Source: Proteiniphilum sp. UBA5283 (GTDB lineage: Bacteria; Bacteroidota; Bacteroidia; Bacteroidales; Dysgonomonadaceae). From it: DNA of 61,847 nucleotides. Of the stretch, positions 38,348-47,431 are shown one piece after another. Position numbers and translations under genes: made by a program. Where the stretch lies: the NCBI GenBank assembly GCA_002408485.1, contig DHSP01000076.1, forward strand, positions 12,802-74,648, given 5' to 3'. A model generated the notes under the pieces. The model was not told the DNA's origin. It was given only the letters and a program-made list of their open reading frames with translations, and made no database searches. Numbering within the stretch: position 1 is the first letter of the stretch; the number at the start of each line of letters is the position of its first letter.

Positions 38348-38393
38348 GCACCAAAAAAGGCACTCCAGATAAATGGGGTGCCTTTTTTGGTGC
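38348..38393 (+). terminator. Perfect 16-bp hairpin terminator
   Basis: 38348-38363 and 38378-38393 are perfect inverted copies with a 14-base loop; the arms contain A6 and T6, as in terminators that can work in both directions. It separates the lipoprotein genes from the carboxylase operon. The remaining bases to 38529 show nothing else I can name. Confidence 0.8.
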
Positions 38394-38529
38394 ATCATCT
38401 GTATAATGCACACATCTATGAAATATGTGCAATCCGGGAACAATTAATACTAAAAATTGTTTGAATAATATTCTTTTGAAAAATTGAATCGGGTGTATAA
38501 GGTAAAATCAATTTTAATCGTTGTGAGTT

Positions 38530-40038
38530 GTGATAAATAAAATATTAATAGCAAATCGGGGAGAAATAGCTATTCGTGTAATGCGTACATGTAAAGAAAT
38601 GGGTATTCGTACTGTGGCAGTCTATTCCGAGGTCGACCGTACTTCACGCCACGTTACATATGCCGACGAAGCGGTATGCATAGGTTTGGCCTCCTCTCAG
38701 GAAAGTTATCTCCGAGCAGATAAAATTATCAGTGCAGCAAAGCAGTTTCAAGCCGATGCCATTCATCCTGGTTATGGTTTTTTGAGTGAGAATGCCGATT
38801 TTGCACGACGCTGCAAGGCAGAAGGTATCATTTTTATTGGTCCTTCGGCAGAGAGCATCGAGGCAATGGGCGATAAGATCTCTGCCCGCCGGAAGATGCT
38901 GGAAGCAAAAGTCCCTGTCGTTCCTGGCACCTCAGAAGATATGAAGCCAAGGGACCTGTTTCGGGTATGTCGGAAAATAGGATTTCCTGTCATTATCAAA
39001 GCAACAGCAGGAGGTGGAGGTAAAGGGATGCGACTGGTTTACGAAGAAAAACAGTTGCAGGAAGCTTACGATGCCGCGAAATCGGAAGCATTGGCTTCGT
39101 TTGGAAATGATTCTGTTTATATCGAAAAATACATTGAGTCGCCCCACCACATAGAAATTCAGTTTCTGGGCGATTCTTACGGAAATGTGATTCACCTGTT
39201 CGACCGGGAATGTTCGGTACAGCGTCGTCACCAAAAGATCGTTGAGGAGAGTCCCTCCCCTTTTATCGATGAGAAAACCCGTATGGCAATGGGATCCATC
39301 GCCGTCAGAGCAGCGAAGTCCATTGGTTATACCGGGGCAGGAACTATCGAGTTTCTGGTAGATGGGGAAATGAACTTCTACTTTCTCGAAATGAACACAC
39401 GCCTTCAGGTGGAACATCCCATTACGGAAGAGGTATTGGGTATAGACCTGGTGAAGGAGCAAATCCATATAGCCAACGGGAAGAAATTGCGCTTAACCCA
39501 GAAGAGATTGCACCAAAGGGGGCATGCGATCGAGTGCCGTATATATGCAGAAGATCCCGATAATAATTTCGCCCCTTCGCCCGGCATTATTCGTCATATT
39601 CAAACTCCCGAAGGGATTGGTGTACGGGTAGACAGTCACATTTACAATGGGTACGAAATACCGGTCTATTACGATGCAATGATTGGCAAACTGATCGTAT
39701 GGGCTACCAGCCGTGTATATGCACTGGAGCGGATGCGCCGTGTACTCTACGAATATAAGATCACGGGGGTAAAAACCAACATCGATTATCTCCGACGAAT
39801 TATGGATACACGAGATTTTGTAAAGGGTAATTATACAACGCATTTTATCGAAGACAACAGCAAGAAGCTGCAGAAAAGCGCCGGCATTGACAATGAAATA
39901 GAGGATATGGCCACTATTGCTGCCTATATTGACTATATTGTAAACAGCAATGACGTGCCTTCAGCCTCGCCCATTGATAACCTTCCAATAAGTCGGTGGC
40001 GTGCTTTTGGCAAACAAAAGGGAGTATTGAGGATTTAA
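38530..40038 (+). CDS. accC: Biotin carboxylase subunit of acyl-CoA carboxylase
   Basis: 502 residues starting from GTG (no ATG is available near the conserved N-terminus INKILIANRGEIAIRVMRT). The ATP-grasp domain has the glycine-rich loop IIKATAGGGGKGMRLVYEEK, the metal and bicarbonate site FLEMNTRLQVEHPITEEVLG and the C-terminal RMRRVLYEYKITGVKTNIDY. It carboxylates biotin on the carrier protein encoded next. With the two downstream genes it forms a full carboxylase, probably acting on propionyl-CoA or acetyl-CoA. Confidence 0.93.
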   Translation: MINKILIANRGEIAIRVMRTCKEMGIRTVAVYSEVDRTSRHVTYADEAVCIGLASSQESYLRADKIISAAKQFQADAIHPGYGFLSENADFARRCKAEGIIFIGPSAESIEAMGDKISARRKMLEAKVPVVPGTSEDMKPRDLFRVCRKIGFPVIIKATAGGGGKGMRLVYEEKQLQEAYDAAKSEALASFGNDSVYIEKYIESPHHIEIQFLGDSYGNVIHLFDRECSVQRRHQKIVEESPSPFIDEKTRMAMGSIAVRAAKSIGYTGAGTIEFLVDGEMNFYFLEMNTRLQVEHPITEEVLGIDLVKEQIHIANGKKLRLTQKRLHQRGHAIECRIYAEDPDNNFAPSPGIIRHIQTPEGIGVRVDSHIYNGYEIPVYYDAMIGKLIVWATSRVYALERMRRVLYEYKITGVKTNIDYLRRIMDTRDFVKGNYTTHFIEDNSKKLQKSAGIDNEIEDMATIAAYIDYIVNSNDVPSASPIDNLPISRWRAFGKQKGVLRI

Positions 40039-40065
40039 TCTTCTTATCAGCAAACATATATTAAC

Positions 40066-40569
40066 ATGAAGGCAAAGATAGGCAACAGGATGTGCGAAGT
40101 GGAGCTGTTATCGAAAGATGGAAATAAGGTGGAAATATCTGTCGACGGAAAAGTATATAATATCGACGTGGTAATGTCTGAGAACGGGTTTTGCTCCATT
40201 CTGCACGAAGGGCGTTCCTATAATGCAGAATCTGTGAGGCATTCGGATGGCAAATATACAATCACCACCAATTTTCGTTATTTTGATATCGAACTTTCCC
40301 ATCCACAGAAAAAATATGTAAGAGGACGACAACCGGCAACTGAAGAAGCACAGGAAACGATTGCTTCTCCCATGCCGGGAAAGATCATAAAAATAATGGT
40401 TTCCGAAGAGATGGAAGTAAAACAGGGTGATCCGCTCATTGTGGTGGAAGCCATGAAAATGCAGAGTACCTATACGGCAGCTCAAAATGCCATTGTGGAA
40501 AAAATTCACGTGGAAGAAGGCGATTCCGTAATTCGGGATCAGACACTCATCACATTCAAAACAACGTAA
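40066..40569 (+). CDS. Biotin carboxyl carrier protein
   Basis: 167 residues. The C-terminal biotinyl domain (about 95-167) carries VVEAMKMQSTY with the biotin-accepting Lys131, preceded by the usual SPMPGKIIKIMVSEEMEVKQ-type strand. The N-terminal part is a separate small beta domain ending in basic residues. It shuttles carboxybiotin between the biotin carboxylase upstream and the carboxyltransferase downstream; the gaps are 27 and 11 bases. Confidence 0.93.
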   Translation: MKAKIGNRMCEVELLSKDGNKVEISVDGKVYNIDVVMSENGFCSILHEGRSYNAESVRHSDGKYTITTNFRYFDIELSHPQKKYVRGRQPATEEAQETIASPMPGKIIKIMVSEEMEVKQGDPLIVVEAMKMQSTYTAAQNAIVEKIHVEEGDSVIRDQTLITFKTT

Positions 40570-40580
40570 CAATAGCAACG

Positions 40581-42113
40581 ATGACATTACAGGAAATATA
40601 TGAGGACTTTGAGGAAAAAAACCGTGTAGCCGAGGCAGGCGGAGGTGAAAAAGCAGTTGAGAAGCAAAAAGAGGCAGGTAAACTGACAGCACGCGAAAGA
40701 ATCAACATACTGCTGGATGATAGTACATTTGTGGAGATTGATAAACTGGTACTTCACGAAACACATCAATACAATATGCAAAACAAGCGCATCCCAGGGG
40801 ATGGCGTAGTATGTGGTTATGGAAAAATTGACGGTCGTCTTGTTTACGTATATGCGTATGATTTTACCGTATTTGGGGGATCTCTTGGGCGGTCAAACGC
40901 CAATAAGATTGTCAAAGTACAAAAGTTGGCACTAAAAAACGGAGCTCCGGTCATTGCGTTGAACGACTCAGGCGGAGCACGTATACAGGAAGGTGTGACG
41001 GCCCTCAGTGGTTATTCCGACATTTTTTATCAAAATATTAAATCATCGGGTGTGGTTCCCCAGATCTCAGCGATCTTGGGTCCATGTGCGGGTGGCGCCT
41101 GTTATTCTCCGGCATTGACCGATTTTATCTTTATGGTAAAAGAGAAAAGCTACATGTTTGTTACCGGTCCTGATGTTGTAAAAACAGTAACCCACGAAAC
41201 ATTGACTAAGGAGGAGTTGGGTGGCGCCGGTGTTCACTCGGTCAAAAGCGGAGTAGCTCATTTTGTGGGAAACGACGAAGAAGAGACACTGATGATGATC
41301 AGGGAGTTGCTGAGTTTTCTCCCCTCCAATAATATGGAAGACCCTCCTTTGGTTCCTACCCGGGACAACATCTATCGTGAATCACCCGGGCTGCAGACAC
41401 TGATTCCCGAAGACTCAAATCTTCCTTATGACATAAAGAAGCTCATTGAAGAGATAGCCGACGAGAATTACTTCTTTGAGATTATGCCGCAGTTCGCACA
41501 AAACATGGTAATTGGCTTTGCACGCCTCGGAGGTCGTCCCGTGGGGATCGTAGCAAATCAGCCGGCTTATCTGGCTGGAGTACTTGATATTGATGCTTCG
41601 GATAAGGCGGCACGATTTATCCGGTTCTGCGACTGCTTCGATATTCCGATTATATCTTTTGTGGATGTACCCGGATTCCTTCCCGGTCGCGATCAGGAAC
41701 ACAACGGCATCATCCGACACGGCGCCAAGATTGTGTATGCCTATGTGGAAGCCACCGTACCTAAAATCACGCTCATCACACGAAAGGCATACGGTGGTGC
41801 CTACGTGGTCATGTCTTCCAAGGAGTCGGGAGCTGATGTGAATTTTGCCTACCCGAATACCGAGATCGCCGTGATGGGCGCTGCGGGAGCCGTGAATATC
41901 CTTTACCGTTCTTCCGGCGAGGTGGAGAAACAGCATGCCGTGAATGAATACAGCCATTTTTTTTCAAATCCCTACCGTGCAGCGGAAAAAGGATATATTG
42001 ATGAGATCATCCTGCCCAAAGACACCCGTTTCAAGTTAATTCAGGCATTGGAAATGACGGCCAACAAAACAGAATCAAATCCCCCTAAGAAGCACGGAAA
42101 CATGCCGTTATGA
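40581..42113 (+). CDS. Acyl-CoA carboxylase carboxyltransferase (propionyl-CoA type)
   Basis: 510 residues. The crotonase-like carboxyltransferase repeats are complete: KLTARERINILLDD, VIALNDSGGARIQEGVTALS, AILGPCAGGACYSPALTDF, and in the second half IISFVDVPGFLPGRDQEHNG and TRKAYGGAYVVM. The family covers PccB, AccD5 and MmdA. Since a biotin carboxylase is encoded in the same operon, an ATP-driven carboxylase is more likely than a sodium-pumping methylmalonyl-CoA decarboxylase, but the sequence alone does not settle the substrate. Confidence 0.92.
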   Translation: MTLQEIYEDFEEKNRVAEAGGGEKAVEKQKEAGKLTARERINILLDDSTFVEIDKLVLHETHQYNMQNKRIPGDGVVCGYGKIDGRLVYVYAYDFTVFGGSLGRSNANKIVKVQKLALKNGAPVIALNDSGGARIQEGVTALSGYSDIFYQNIKSSGVVPQISAILGPCAGGACYSPALTDFIFMVKEKSYMFVTGPDVVKTVTHETLTKEELGGAGVHSVKSGVAHFVGNDEEETLMMIRELLSFLPSNNMEDPPLVPTRDNIYRESPGLQTLIPEDSNLPYDIKKLIEEIADENYFFEIMPQFAQNMVIGFARLGGRPVGIVANQPAYLAGVLDIDASDKAARFIRFCDCFDIPIISFVDVPGFLPGRDQEHNGIIRHGAKIVYAYVEATVPKITLITRKAYGGAYVVMSSKESGADVNFAYPNTEIAVMGAAGAVNILYRSSGEVEKQHAVNEYSHFFSNPYRAAEKGYIDEIILPKDTRFKLIQALEMTANKTESNPPKKHGNMPL

Positions 42114-42205
42114 AACCGAAACATCGTGGATTCGAAAATTGACAGAAAACGGCTTGATTTCCGGTGAATTTTGTTTGCTGTTTTTTTAATTGCCGTTTTT
42201 GTGAA

Positions 42206-42240
42206 TACCTTTGTCAAAGTTTGAAGCTTTGACAAAGGTA
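42206..42240. repeat. Perfect 14-bp inverted repeat between convergent genes
   Basis: TACCTTTGTCAAAG (42206-42219) is matched by its exact inverse at 42227-42240 around a seven-base loop. It lies between the convergent carboxylase and PKD lipoprotein genes, so it may be a two-way transcription end, but no clear T tract follows on either side. Each arm also reads TACCTTTG outward-to-inward, the -7 promoter octamer. Confidence 0.75.
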
Positions 42241-42265
42241 AATATTTTCCTCCTCAGACCGGGAA

Positions 42266-43768
42266 TTACTCTTTTATCGTGTTAAAACTTATACCTCTCA
42301 TATGCAAATCGTATGCGCCGGCAATCTCGGCAGATGCTTCGCCTAACCAACCGTTTTCTTTGTCCACGCCGTTATATACTTTCACAAAATCGATACCGGG
42401 AAGGTTGGCAGGTTTGCCCTCTTTGTCTATTGCCCAATCGATGTCGATTCCGGCATTTTCTGAGTGGTTGGGGTAATTATCGGCATAGCCGTAGCGGAAA
42501 GCATAAAGCACGTAATAGCTACCTTGTCCACTTTCGTCAATACCATTATCGGCAAGGCGGATACCTTTGTAGGTGATCTTGTCTTCTTTTATCCATCCCG
42601 GATAGTAACTCTGCTTGTGGAACCCATTCTTTACTTTGTAACCTTCCTGTCCTTGGTTGTCTGTCCAATAAATATAATTTTTTATAGGTGCTTCGTCATC
42701 GTTAACAGGACGGTAAAATGTCATTTCGTAATCGCGGAAAGTGCGCACGTCGTTTTTATTGTTCACAGCCATTTCATACCACGACTCATTCTCTGCAGTA
42801 AAATTTCCGCTGCCTTTAATTTCGTACCACTCATTGTCGTCGGGTTTTCCGTTTTTATTTTTATCGTAAGCCACCATAATAACCGCCGGTTCACAGCTAC
42901 CGCCAAAAGGTGCATCGGGACGGGGATTGGCTGCTGCGCCAAAAGCATTTCCGTTGATGGTGAAATCGCGTTTACCTGAAACATTGGCTATGGTGTGGTC
43001 AAAACCAAACGTAACGTATCCCCCCCAGCCGCCGAGGGTAATCATTGTGGCATTTTCACCCACCAAATGAGAGGCAGTTTTGGCAACCATATCGTCGTGC
43101 GTGTCGCCTTCATCATATTTGGGTAGTTTGTTTACAAATTGTCCGGGAGCGGGCAAATAGTCAAACACGTGCGAAATGTAGGGCGATTGCACTTTTTCTC
43201 CGGCACGAACCAGTATCATATATCCGTCTTCCAACCCGTCGGGTGTGATAGCTTTGATGGTATAACGTCCGGTTTTTGCCGAGATGAACTGAGGCACTTC
43301 CGTTTCGGAATATTCCAATCGGTATAAATCGCTCGATGCTTTGATTACTTGCCACTCTATGTTTTGTATTCCTTCCAAACTCCTGGGCGTTTCCAGCGGT
43401 AAAACAGTATTTGTTAATGCGTTTATGGGGGTGAAGTTGCCCACTTCAATGGAGATTACTTTTTGTGCCATTCCGCTCGATGATGCGGCGCGAAACACCA
43501 ACGTGTGCGTTCCGGCTACCGATGGCGCGGTAAAGGTGTAGGTGGCGGCAGTACTTTCTTCCACTCCGTTAAGGAGCCACGTATAGGTGGCATCGGGTGC
43601 ATTTTCTACGGTGGGTTTCAGTTCCAACGTTTGTTTCACGGTGGCGATGTATTCGCTTTCGAGTCCCGAAATAACGGGAACAATACCCACTTCGGCTTCT
43701 TTGGTACAGCTTGCAGCGAAAAGTACCGCAAGTAAGATGTATAATGTGTATTTGTTGATTGATTTCAT
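42266..43768 (-). CDS. Surface lipoprotein with Ig/PKD-like N-terminus (B12 locus, copy 1)
   Basis: 500 residues; lipid-anchored at Cys21 (LLAVLFAASC). Residues about 30-110 form a PKD or Ig-like domain (YTWLLNGVEESTAATYTF). The main domain (about 195-500) contains GGWGGYVTFGFDHTIANVSG and an acidic loop YDKNKNGKPDDNEWYEI (302-313 region) that resembles a calcium-binding DxDxNG loop. The family has no known function to me. It is a paralogue of the next gene upstream and is the last gene of the riboswitch-controlled btuB1 unit, so a role in binding or capturing cobalamin at the cell surface is a reasonable inference. Confidence 0.75.
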   Translation of the reverse strand: MKSINKYTLYILLAVLFAASCTKEAEVGIVPVISGLESEYIATVKQTLELKPTVENAPDATYTWLLNGVEESTAATYTFTAPSVAGTHTLVFRAASSSGMAQKVISIEVGNFTPINALTNTVLPLETPRSLEGIQNIEWQVIKASSDLYRLEYSETEVPQFISAKTGRYTIKAITPDGLEDGYMILVRAGEKVQSPYISHVFDYLPAPGQFVNKLPKYDEGDTHDDMVAKTASHLVGENATMITLGGWGGYVTFGFDHTIANVSGKRDFTINGNAFGAAANPRPDAPFGGSCEPAVIMVAYDKNKNGKPDDNEWYEIKGSGNFTAENESWYEMAVNNKNDVRTFRDYEMTFYRPVNDDEAPIKNYIYWTDNQGQEGYKVKNGFHKQSYYPGWIKEDKITYKGIRLADNGIDESGQGSYYVLYAFRYGYADNYPNHSENAGIDIDWAIDKEGKPANLPGIDFVKVYNGVDKENGWLGEASAEIAGAYDLHMRGISFNTIKE

Positions 43769-43804
43769 TTTATTAATAGGAATTAAAAGATTATTCTACT
43801 CGTA

Positions 43805-45268
43805 TCATATGTGTTTGTCTAAGATTTGGCCCACATATAAAATTCTACCCTCTTTCATATTGGCATCTTCCACTACCTGAGGTGTTACAGAAAAGTTTTT
43901 CTCAAACGGATATACTATTTTTCGTACTCTTACAAAGTTTATTCCGATAAGCGAAACACGTTCCCCTTTTTCGTTTACCGCGTCATCAATATCAATGTTC
44001 AGTTTTTGATTGAATGAGTTGCCACCAGTAACATCACGTGTTATGCGTTTTCCTTTCCGGGTAATGACGCTTGGCCAGCCGTCTAGTTTTATTACTTCTT
44101 TCCTTTCTTTATCGATCATAAAATATCCGGGGAAGAACCCTTTGGTGGATACGTCGCCACTGTTTGTAATGGAACTTGATAATCTTTTACTGTAATGAAC
44201 CTCTCCCAATTGCTGCTCAGCTTGATTATCTTTCCATTCAAAATAAGTATTAAGGCTCATTTCGTCTGTTTCAACACGGTCATACGTGAAGGTGATTTCA
44301 TAATTAGCCATATCTTCCTTACCCCAATCGTGGTTTTTAATTTCGTACCATTCGTCTTCATCCGGCTTTCCGTTTTTATTCTTGTCGTATGCCACAAAAA
44401 CCTGCGGTAGATCAAATTGCGAAAACTTCGCACTAATTTCCAAGTCTGTTTTTCCTTTTATGTTGGCTACTGTATGATCAAATTCAAAAGTGGCGTATCC
44501 TCCCCAGGAACCAAGATGAATACCGTTAGCGGGGCTTCCTTTTCTTATCTCTGTTGCTTTATTTATAAAGTCGTTGTATGCTAAGGGAAATTCGTTTCGA
44601 TTCCACATCGTTTCTCCACCAATAAGCGACCAGTCAAGCCCGTTTGCCGGAGCCGGATAATACTCTAATAGCGTGTAAGCGCTCTGTTTATAGTCTGCCT
44701 CTTCCACCTTCACAAAAGTTGTTGTAGTTACGGATTGTTTTCCAGCAGATACGGTGAGTTTCAGTTCGTAGTCGCCGGGGTTAACTTCAATAAAATTGAT
44801 GTTTTTTTCTTTTCCTATAACGGCGTCGTAAAGCATCCATTCGTACTTGTAGTCGTTGCGTTCGGGACCGGTTATTTTGGGCGTGATTTCAAGCACATTA
44901 CTTTTGGAAGTGGTGTAAATGGGTTTGTCGAACGAAATTTCGATGGGTGCTTCCACCTCTATTTTAAACGCCTCGTCGGCTGCCCCACCTTTGTTGCTCG
45001 CCTTGAAAATCACAACAAACATGCCGGGCTGTGTGGCAACAAAGGTGTAGTTGGTGGTGGCATCGGCAATTTTTTTCCCGTTCAGCGTCCACTCGTAATT
45101 ATTCCCTTTCAGGTTTTTGACGCTGGGAGCCAGCGTTATTTTGTCGCCTATGTTTAACAGGTAGTCGCTGGTTTCGATTCCCGAAATATCGGGAGCCAAA
45201 ATCTCTTCCTTACACGCGGTAAAGAGCATCGCCGTGAATAGTATGGCGAAAAGAATCTTCTGTTTCAT
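43805..45268 (-). CDS. Surface lipoprotein with Ig/PKD-like domains (B12 locus, copy 2)
   Basis: 487 residues; lipid-anchored at Cys19 (FTAMLFTAC). Two Ig or PKD-like units (YEWTLNGKKIADATTNYTF, and a second around YKYEWMLYDAVIGKEKN) precede a main domain with SWGGYATFEFDHTVANIKG and the loop YDKNKNGKPDEDEWYEI. These blocks match the neighbouring gene, showing tandem duplication followed by strong divergence in the rest. The extra N-terminal unit is the main structural difference. Likely exposed on the outer membrane together with BtuG1. Confidence 0.75.
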   Translation of the reverse strand: MKQKILFAILFTAMLFTACKEEILAPDISGIETSDYLLNIGDKITLAPSVKNLKGNNYEWTLNGKKIADATTNYTFVATQPGMFVVIFKASNKGGAADEAFKIEVEAPIEISFDKPIYTTSKSNVLEITPKITGPERNDYKYEWMLYDAVIGKEKNINFIEVNPGDYELKLTVSAGKQSVTTTTFVKVEEADYKQSAYTLLEYYPAPANGLDWSLIGGETMWNRNEFPLAYNDFINKATEIRKGSPANGIHLGSWGGYATFEFDHTVANIKGKTDLEISAKFSQFDLPQVFVAYDKNKNGKPDEDEWYEIKNHDWGKEDMANYEITFTYDRVETDEMSLNTYFEWKDNQAEQQLGEVHYSKRLSSSITNSGDVSTKGFFPGYFMIDKERKEVIKLDGWPSVITRKGKRITRDVTGGNSFNQKLNIDIDDAVNEKGERVSLIGINFVRVRKIVYPFEKNFSVTPQVVEDANMKEGRILYVGQILDKHI

Positions 45269-45313
45269 TTTGCTTTTGAGTTTATGAGTTAATGAATTTG
45301 TTTAAAGGATTTA

Positions 45314-46183
45314 TTATTTATTTGGTTCAGCGTATATTTCATAATCAAATGCATTTTCTTTGGGGGCGAACTTCAACAAAACAATGGTTGATGTGGAAGT
45401 AATCCAGATGCTTTGTGGTTGCGCATTTTCTATTTTGTTATTGAACAGTGTCTGATATTTCTTCCGCAATAAATCGGTATTCTCGATCGTGTAGATTGGA
45501 TTGGAATATAACCGAGTAATGTAGTCGGAAAGAGTTTTTCCCTTTCCGGATGAAGTGTCTCTCAAAAAAAAACGTATTCCAGGTATATTATTATGGAAAG
45601 TTTTTAAGATGGCAAATTCCGTATTTTCCGATAAAGCGTCTTGAAACCCTTCCGTATGATCTCCCTGTTTGGTTATATCTATCCAGTTATAACCCAAAAA
45701 ATCTTTTTTATCGGTAATCTGTATGCTCACTGTATCGCTATAAATTACCGCATTATTTTTGTATCCGAGCAGGCAGGTCTTGTACTCGTCGGGTAAAAAG
45801 AAATTATGCCCCCATTGGAATGTAAAGTTTGCAGAATTACTTTCGGAATCGGAGGAATAACTGAAAACCTTTCGGGTTTTCTCTAAATTTATCACTTTCC
45901 ACACAATGGAATCGTATGATGCTGATAAGGTAAAGATGTTCATAAAAGGAAAATCATCGCCATCTATTGATATGCTAAACGTTACCATCTCAAAAATATT
46001 CTGTTCTTTATAAGATGCTTTCAGTTTTGGTTTAATTAAATCTTGAGTTGCTGTTTCCGTATCTTCATTCTCTCTAATTTCTTCAGTTTCGGGTTCTTTT
46101 TCTGCATTGTCTATGACCTCGTTGTGTTTTGAACAAGACGAAATCAATAGTAAAGCCAAAAGGAGGTGAATAGTTGTTTTCAT
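45314..46183 (-). CDS. Lipoprotein of unknown function in the B12 locus
   Basis: 289 residues; lipid-anchored at Cys17 (LLLISSC). A very acidic linker (residues 20-48, rich in Glu, Thr and Asn) separates the anchor from a beta-rich body. No family is recognised. It sits between btuG1 and the PKD lipoproteins on the same strand with short gaps (30 and 45 bases), so it is probably part of the same transcript. The rightward B12 unit has no counterpart. Confidence 0.65.
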   Translation of the reverse strand: MKTTIHLLLALLLISSCSKHNEVIDNAEKEPETEEIRENEDTETATQDLIKPKLKASYKEQNIFEMVTFSISIDGDDFPFMNIFTLSASYDSIVWKVINLEKTRKVFSYSSDSESNSANFTFQWGHNFFLPDEYKTCLLGYKNNAVIYSDTVSIQITDKKDFLGYNWIDITKQGDHTEGFQDALSENTEFAILKTFHNNIPGIRFFLRDTSSGKGKTLSDYITRLYSNPIYTIENTDLLRKKYQTLFNNKIENAQPQSIWITSTSTIVLLKFAPKENAFDYEIYAEPNK

Positions 46184-46213
46184 ATATGTCTGTCTTATAG
46201 GGCTATTTCTTTT

Positions 46214-47431
46214 TTATTTACTTGGCACCAGCACAAAATGCGCTGGAATTTGCCCCGCCTCCAATTCCCACTTCTTTCGCCCGCCGGCGGTGAAGCAGTA
46301 GAGCGCGCCGGGAGTAACGTAGTTCCCGGCATCGGTAATGTAAATATCTTTGTTTACGGGGTTTACCATAATGCCGTAGGGCTTTTCAATCCGTTTGTCG
46401 GTTCCGTCTGTAATGATGTTGCGGGTGATAATTTCGTGTGTCCGCGTATCTACAATGCTGTAGGTGATTTCCCAGTCGTGGGTAATGTAGCTGAACTCCG
46501 TTCCGTAGACGTAGAGTAAATCATCGTCAATCCAGTAGTTGGTGGCGGCAATGGGTATGGTGTCGGTTACTTCTCCCTTTTGCCGGTCAATGAAAAACAG
46601 GCAGGCAGGCAATTTCTTGTAATCGCCGCGTGAACTTACCCACAGGTTACCTCGGCTGTCGGCTTTTATGCGTTCGAGGTTGTAGGCTACATCGATACGT
46701 TTTTCTTCTTTAAAGGTGGCTATATCTATAACCGAAACGGTGCGTTCGTAACCCGATGTGCTTCCCGCACCCATATATCCGCCTGAGTTGGCAACATAAA
46801 TTTTGTTGTTTACAATTTCCAGCTCATCGGGCTGAAAGCCCACCATGCACCTGTTCACCTCTTTCAGCGTGGCTGTATCTACTTTTGCCACAAAGCCGCG
46901 CTGTTCGTAATTGGGATCTATCACTACCGGTCCAGCGTACGAAGTAACATAGGCATACCCCCCGTGAAACTTGATAAAGCGGCAATTGGGTATTTCTATT
47001 TGTGTAATGCGCTTGGTGGTTGCCACGTCCATCACCTCCACCTTGTTGGATACATTGATAACGGCGTAGAGTTTACTGCCATAAAGTTGCAAGTCGTTGC
47101 CCACATCACCCATCTCTTTGGGAACGGTGGGGTTGCGTTCGGCATAGATGTTTTTTTTGTAAACGGCGGTGGCAAAGTCGTAATAATCCAACGTAGCTTT
47201 GTTGTTACCCATATTGCCCTCATTGAGGAGGTAGAATCCCCAATATCCGTCAATGTGTTCGGGAAAGCCGCTAAAAATAGCTTCCGAGAGAATCACTTCC
47301 ATATCATCGCGACAGGAGGAGAAAAATACTAACAGAACAATCGCCAGAAAGGCAATTTTGCGTTTTCTTGCCTCTTTTTCTTTTGATCTTCCTTTTTCGG
47401 TTTTCGGTCTTTTGTTTTCCGCCTTCATCAT
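46214..47431 (-). CDS. btuG: BtuG-like surface lipoprotein, YncE beta-propeller (copy 1)
   Basis: 405 residues. BtuG proteins of Bacteroidota are surface lipoproteins that bind B12 very tightly and hand it to BtuB. This one has the propeller opening YLLNEGNMGNNKATLDYYD and repeats such as IVNNKIYVANSGG and KADSRGNLWVSSRGDY. The signal region is odd: 26 mostly charged residues (Lys, Arg, Glu) precede the hydrophobic core, with the anchored Cys at residue 40. The start codon overlaps the btuB1 stop (ATGATGA), so the two are translationally coupled. The assignment rests on fold plus context beside btuB and a cobalamin riboswitch. Confidence 0.85.
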   Translation of the reverse strand: MMKAENKRPKTEKGRSKEKEARKRKIAFLAIVLLVFFSSCRDDMEVILSEAIFSGFPEHIDGYWGFYLLNEGNMGNNKATLDYYDFATAVYKKNIYAERNPTVPKEMGDVGNDLQLYGSKLYAVINVSNKVEVMDVATTKRITQIEIPNCRFIKFHGGYAYVTSYAGPVVIDPNYEQRGFVAKVDTATLKEVNRCMVGFQPDELEIVNNKIYVANSGGYMGAGSTSGYERTVSVIDIATFKEEKRIDVAYNLERIKADSRGNLWVSSRGDYKKLPACLFFIDRQKGEVTDTIPIAATNYWIDDDLLYVYGTEFSYITHDWEITYSIVDTRTHEIITRNIITDGTDKRIEKPYGIMVNPVNKDIYITDAGNYVTPGALYCFTAGGRKKWELEAGQIPAHFVLVPSK

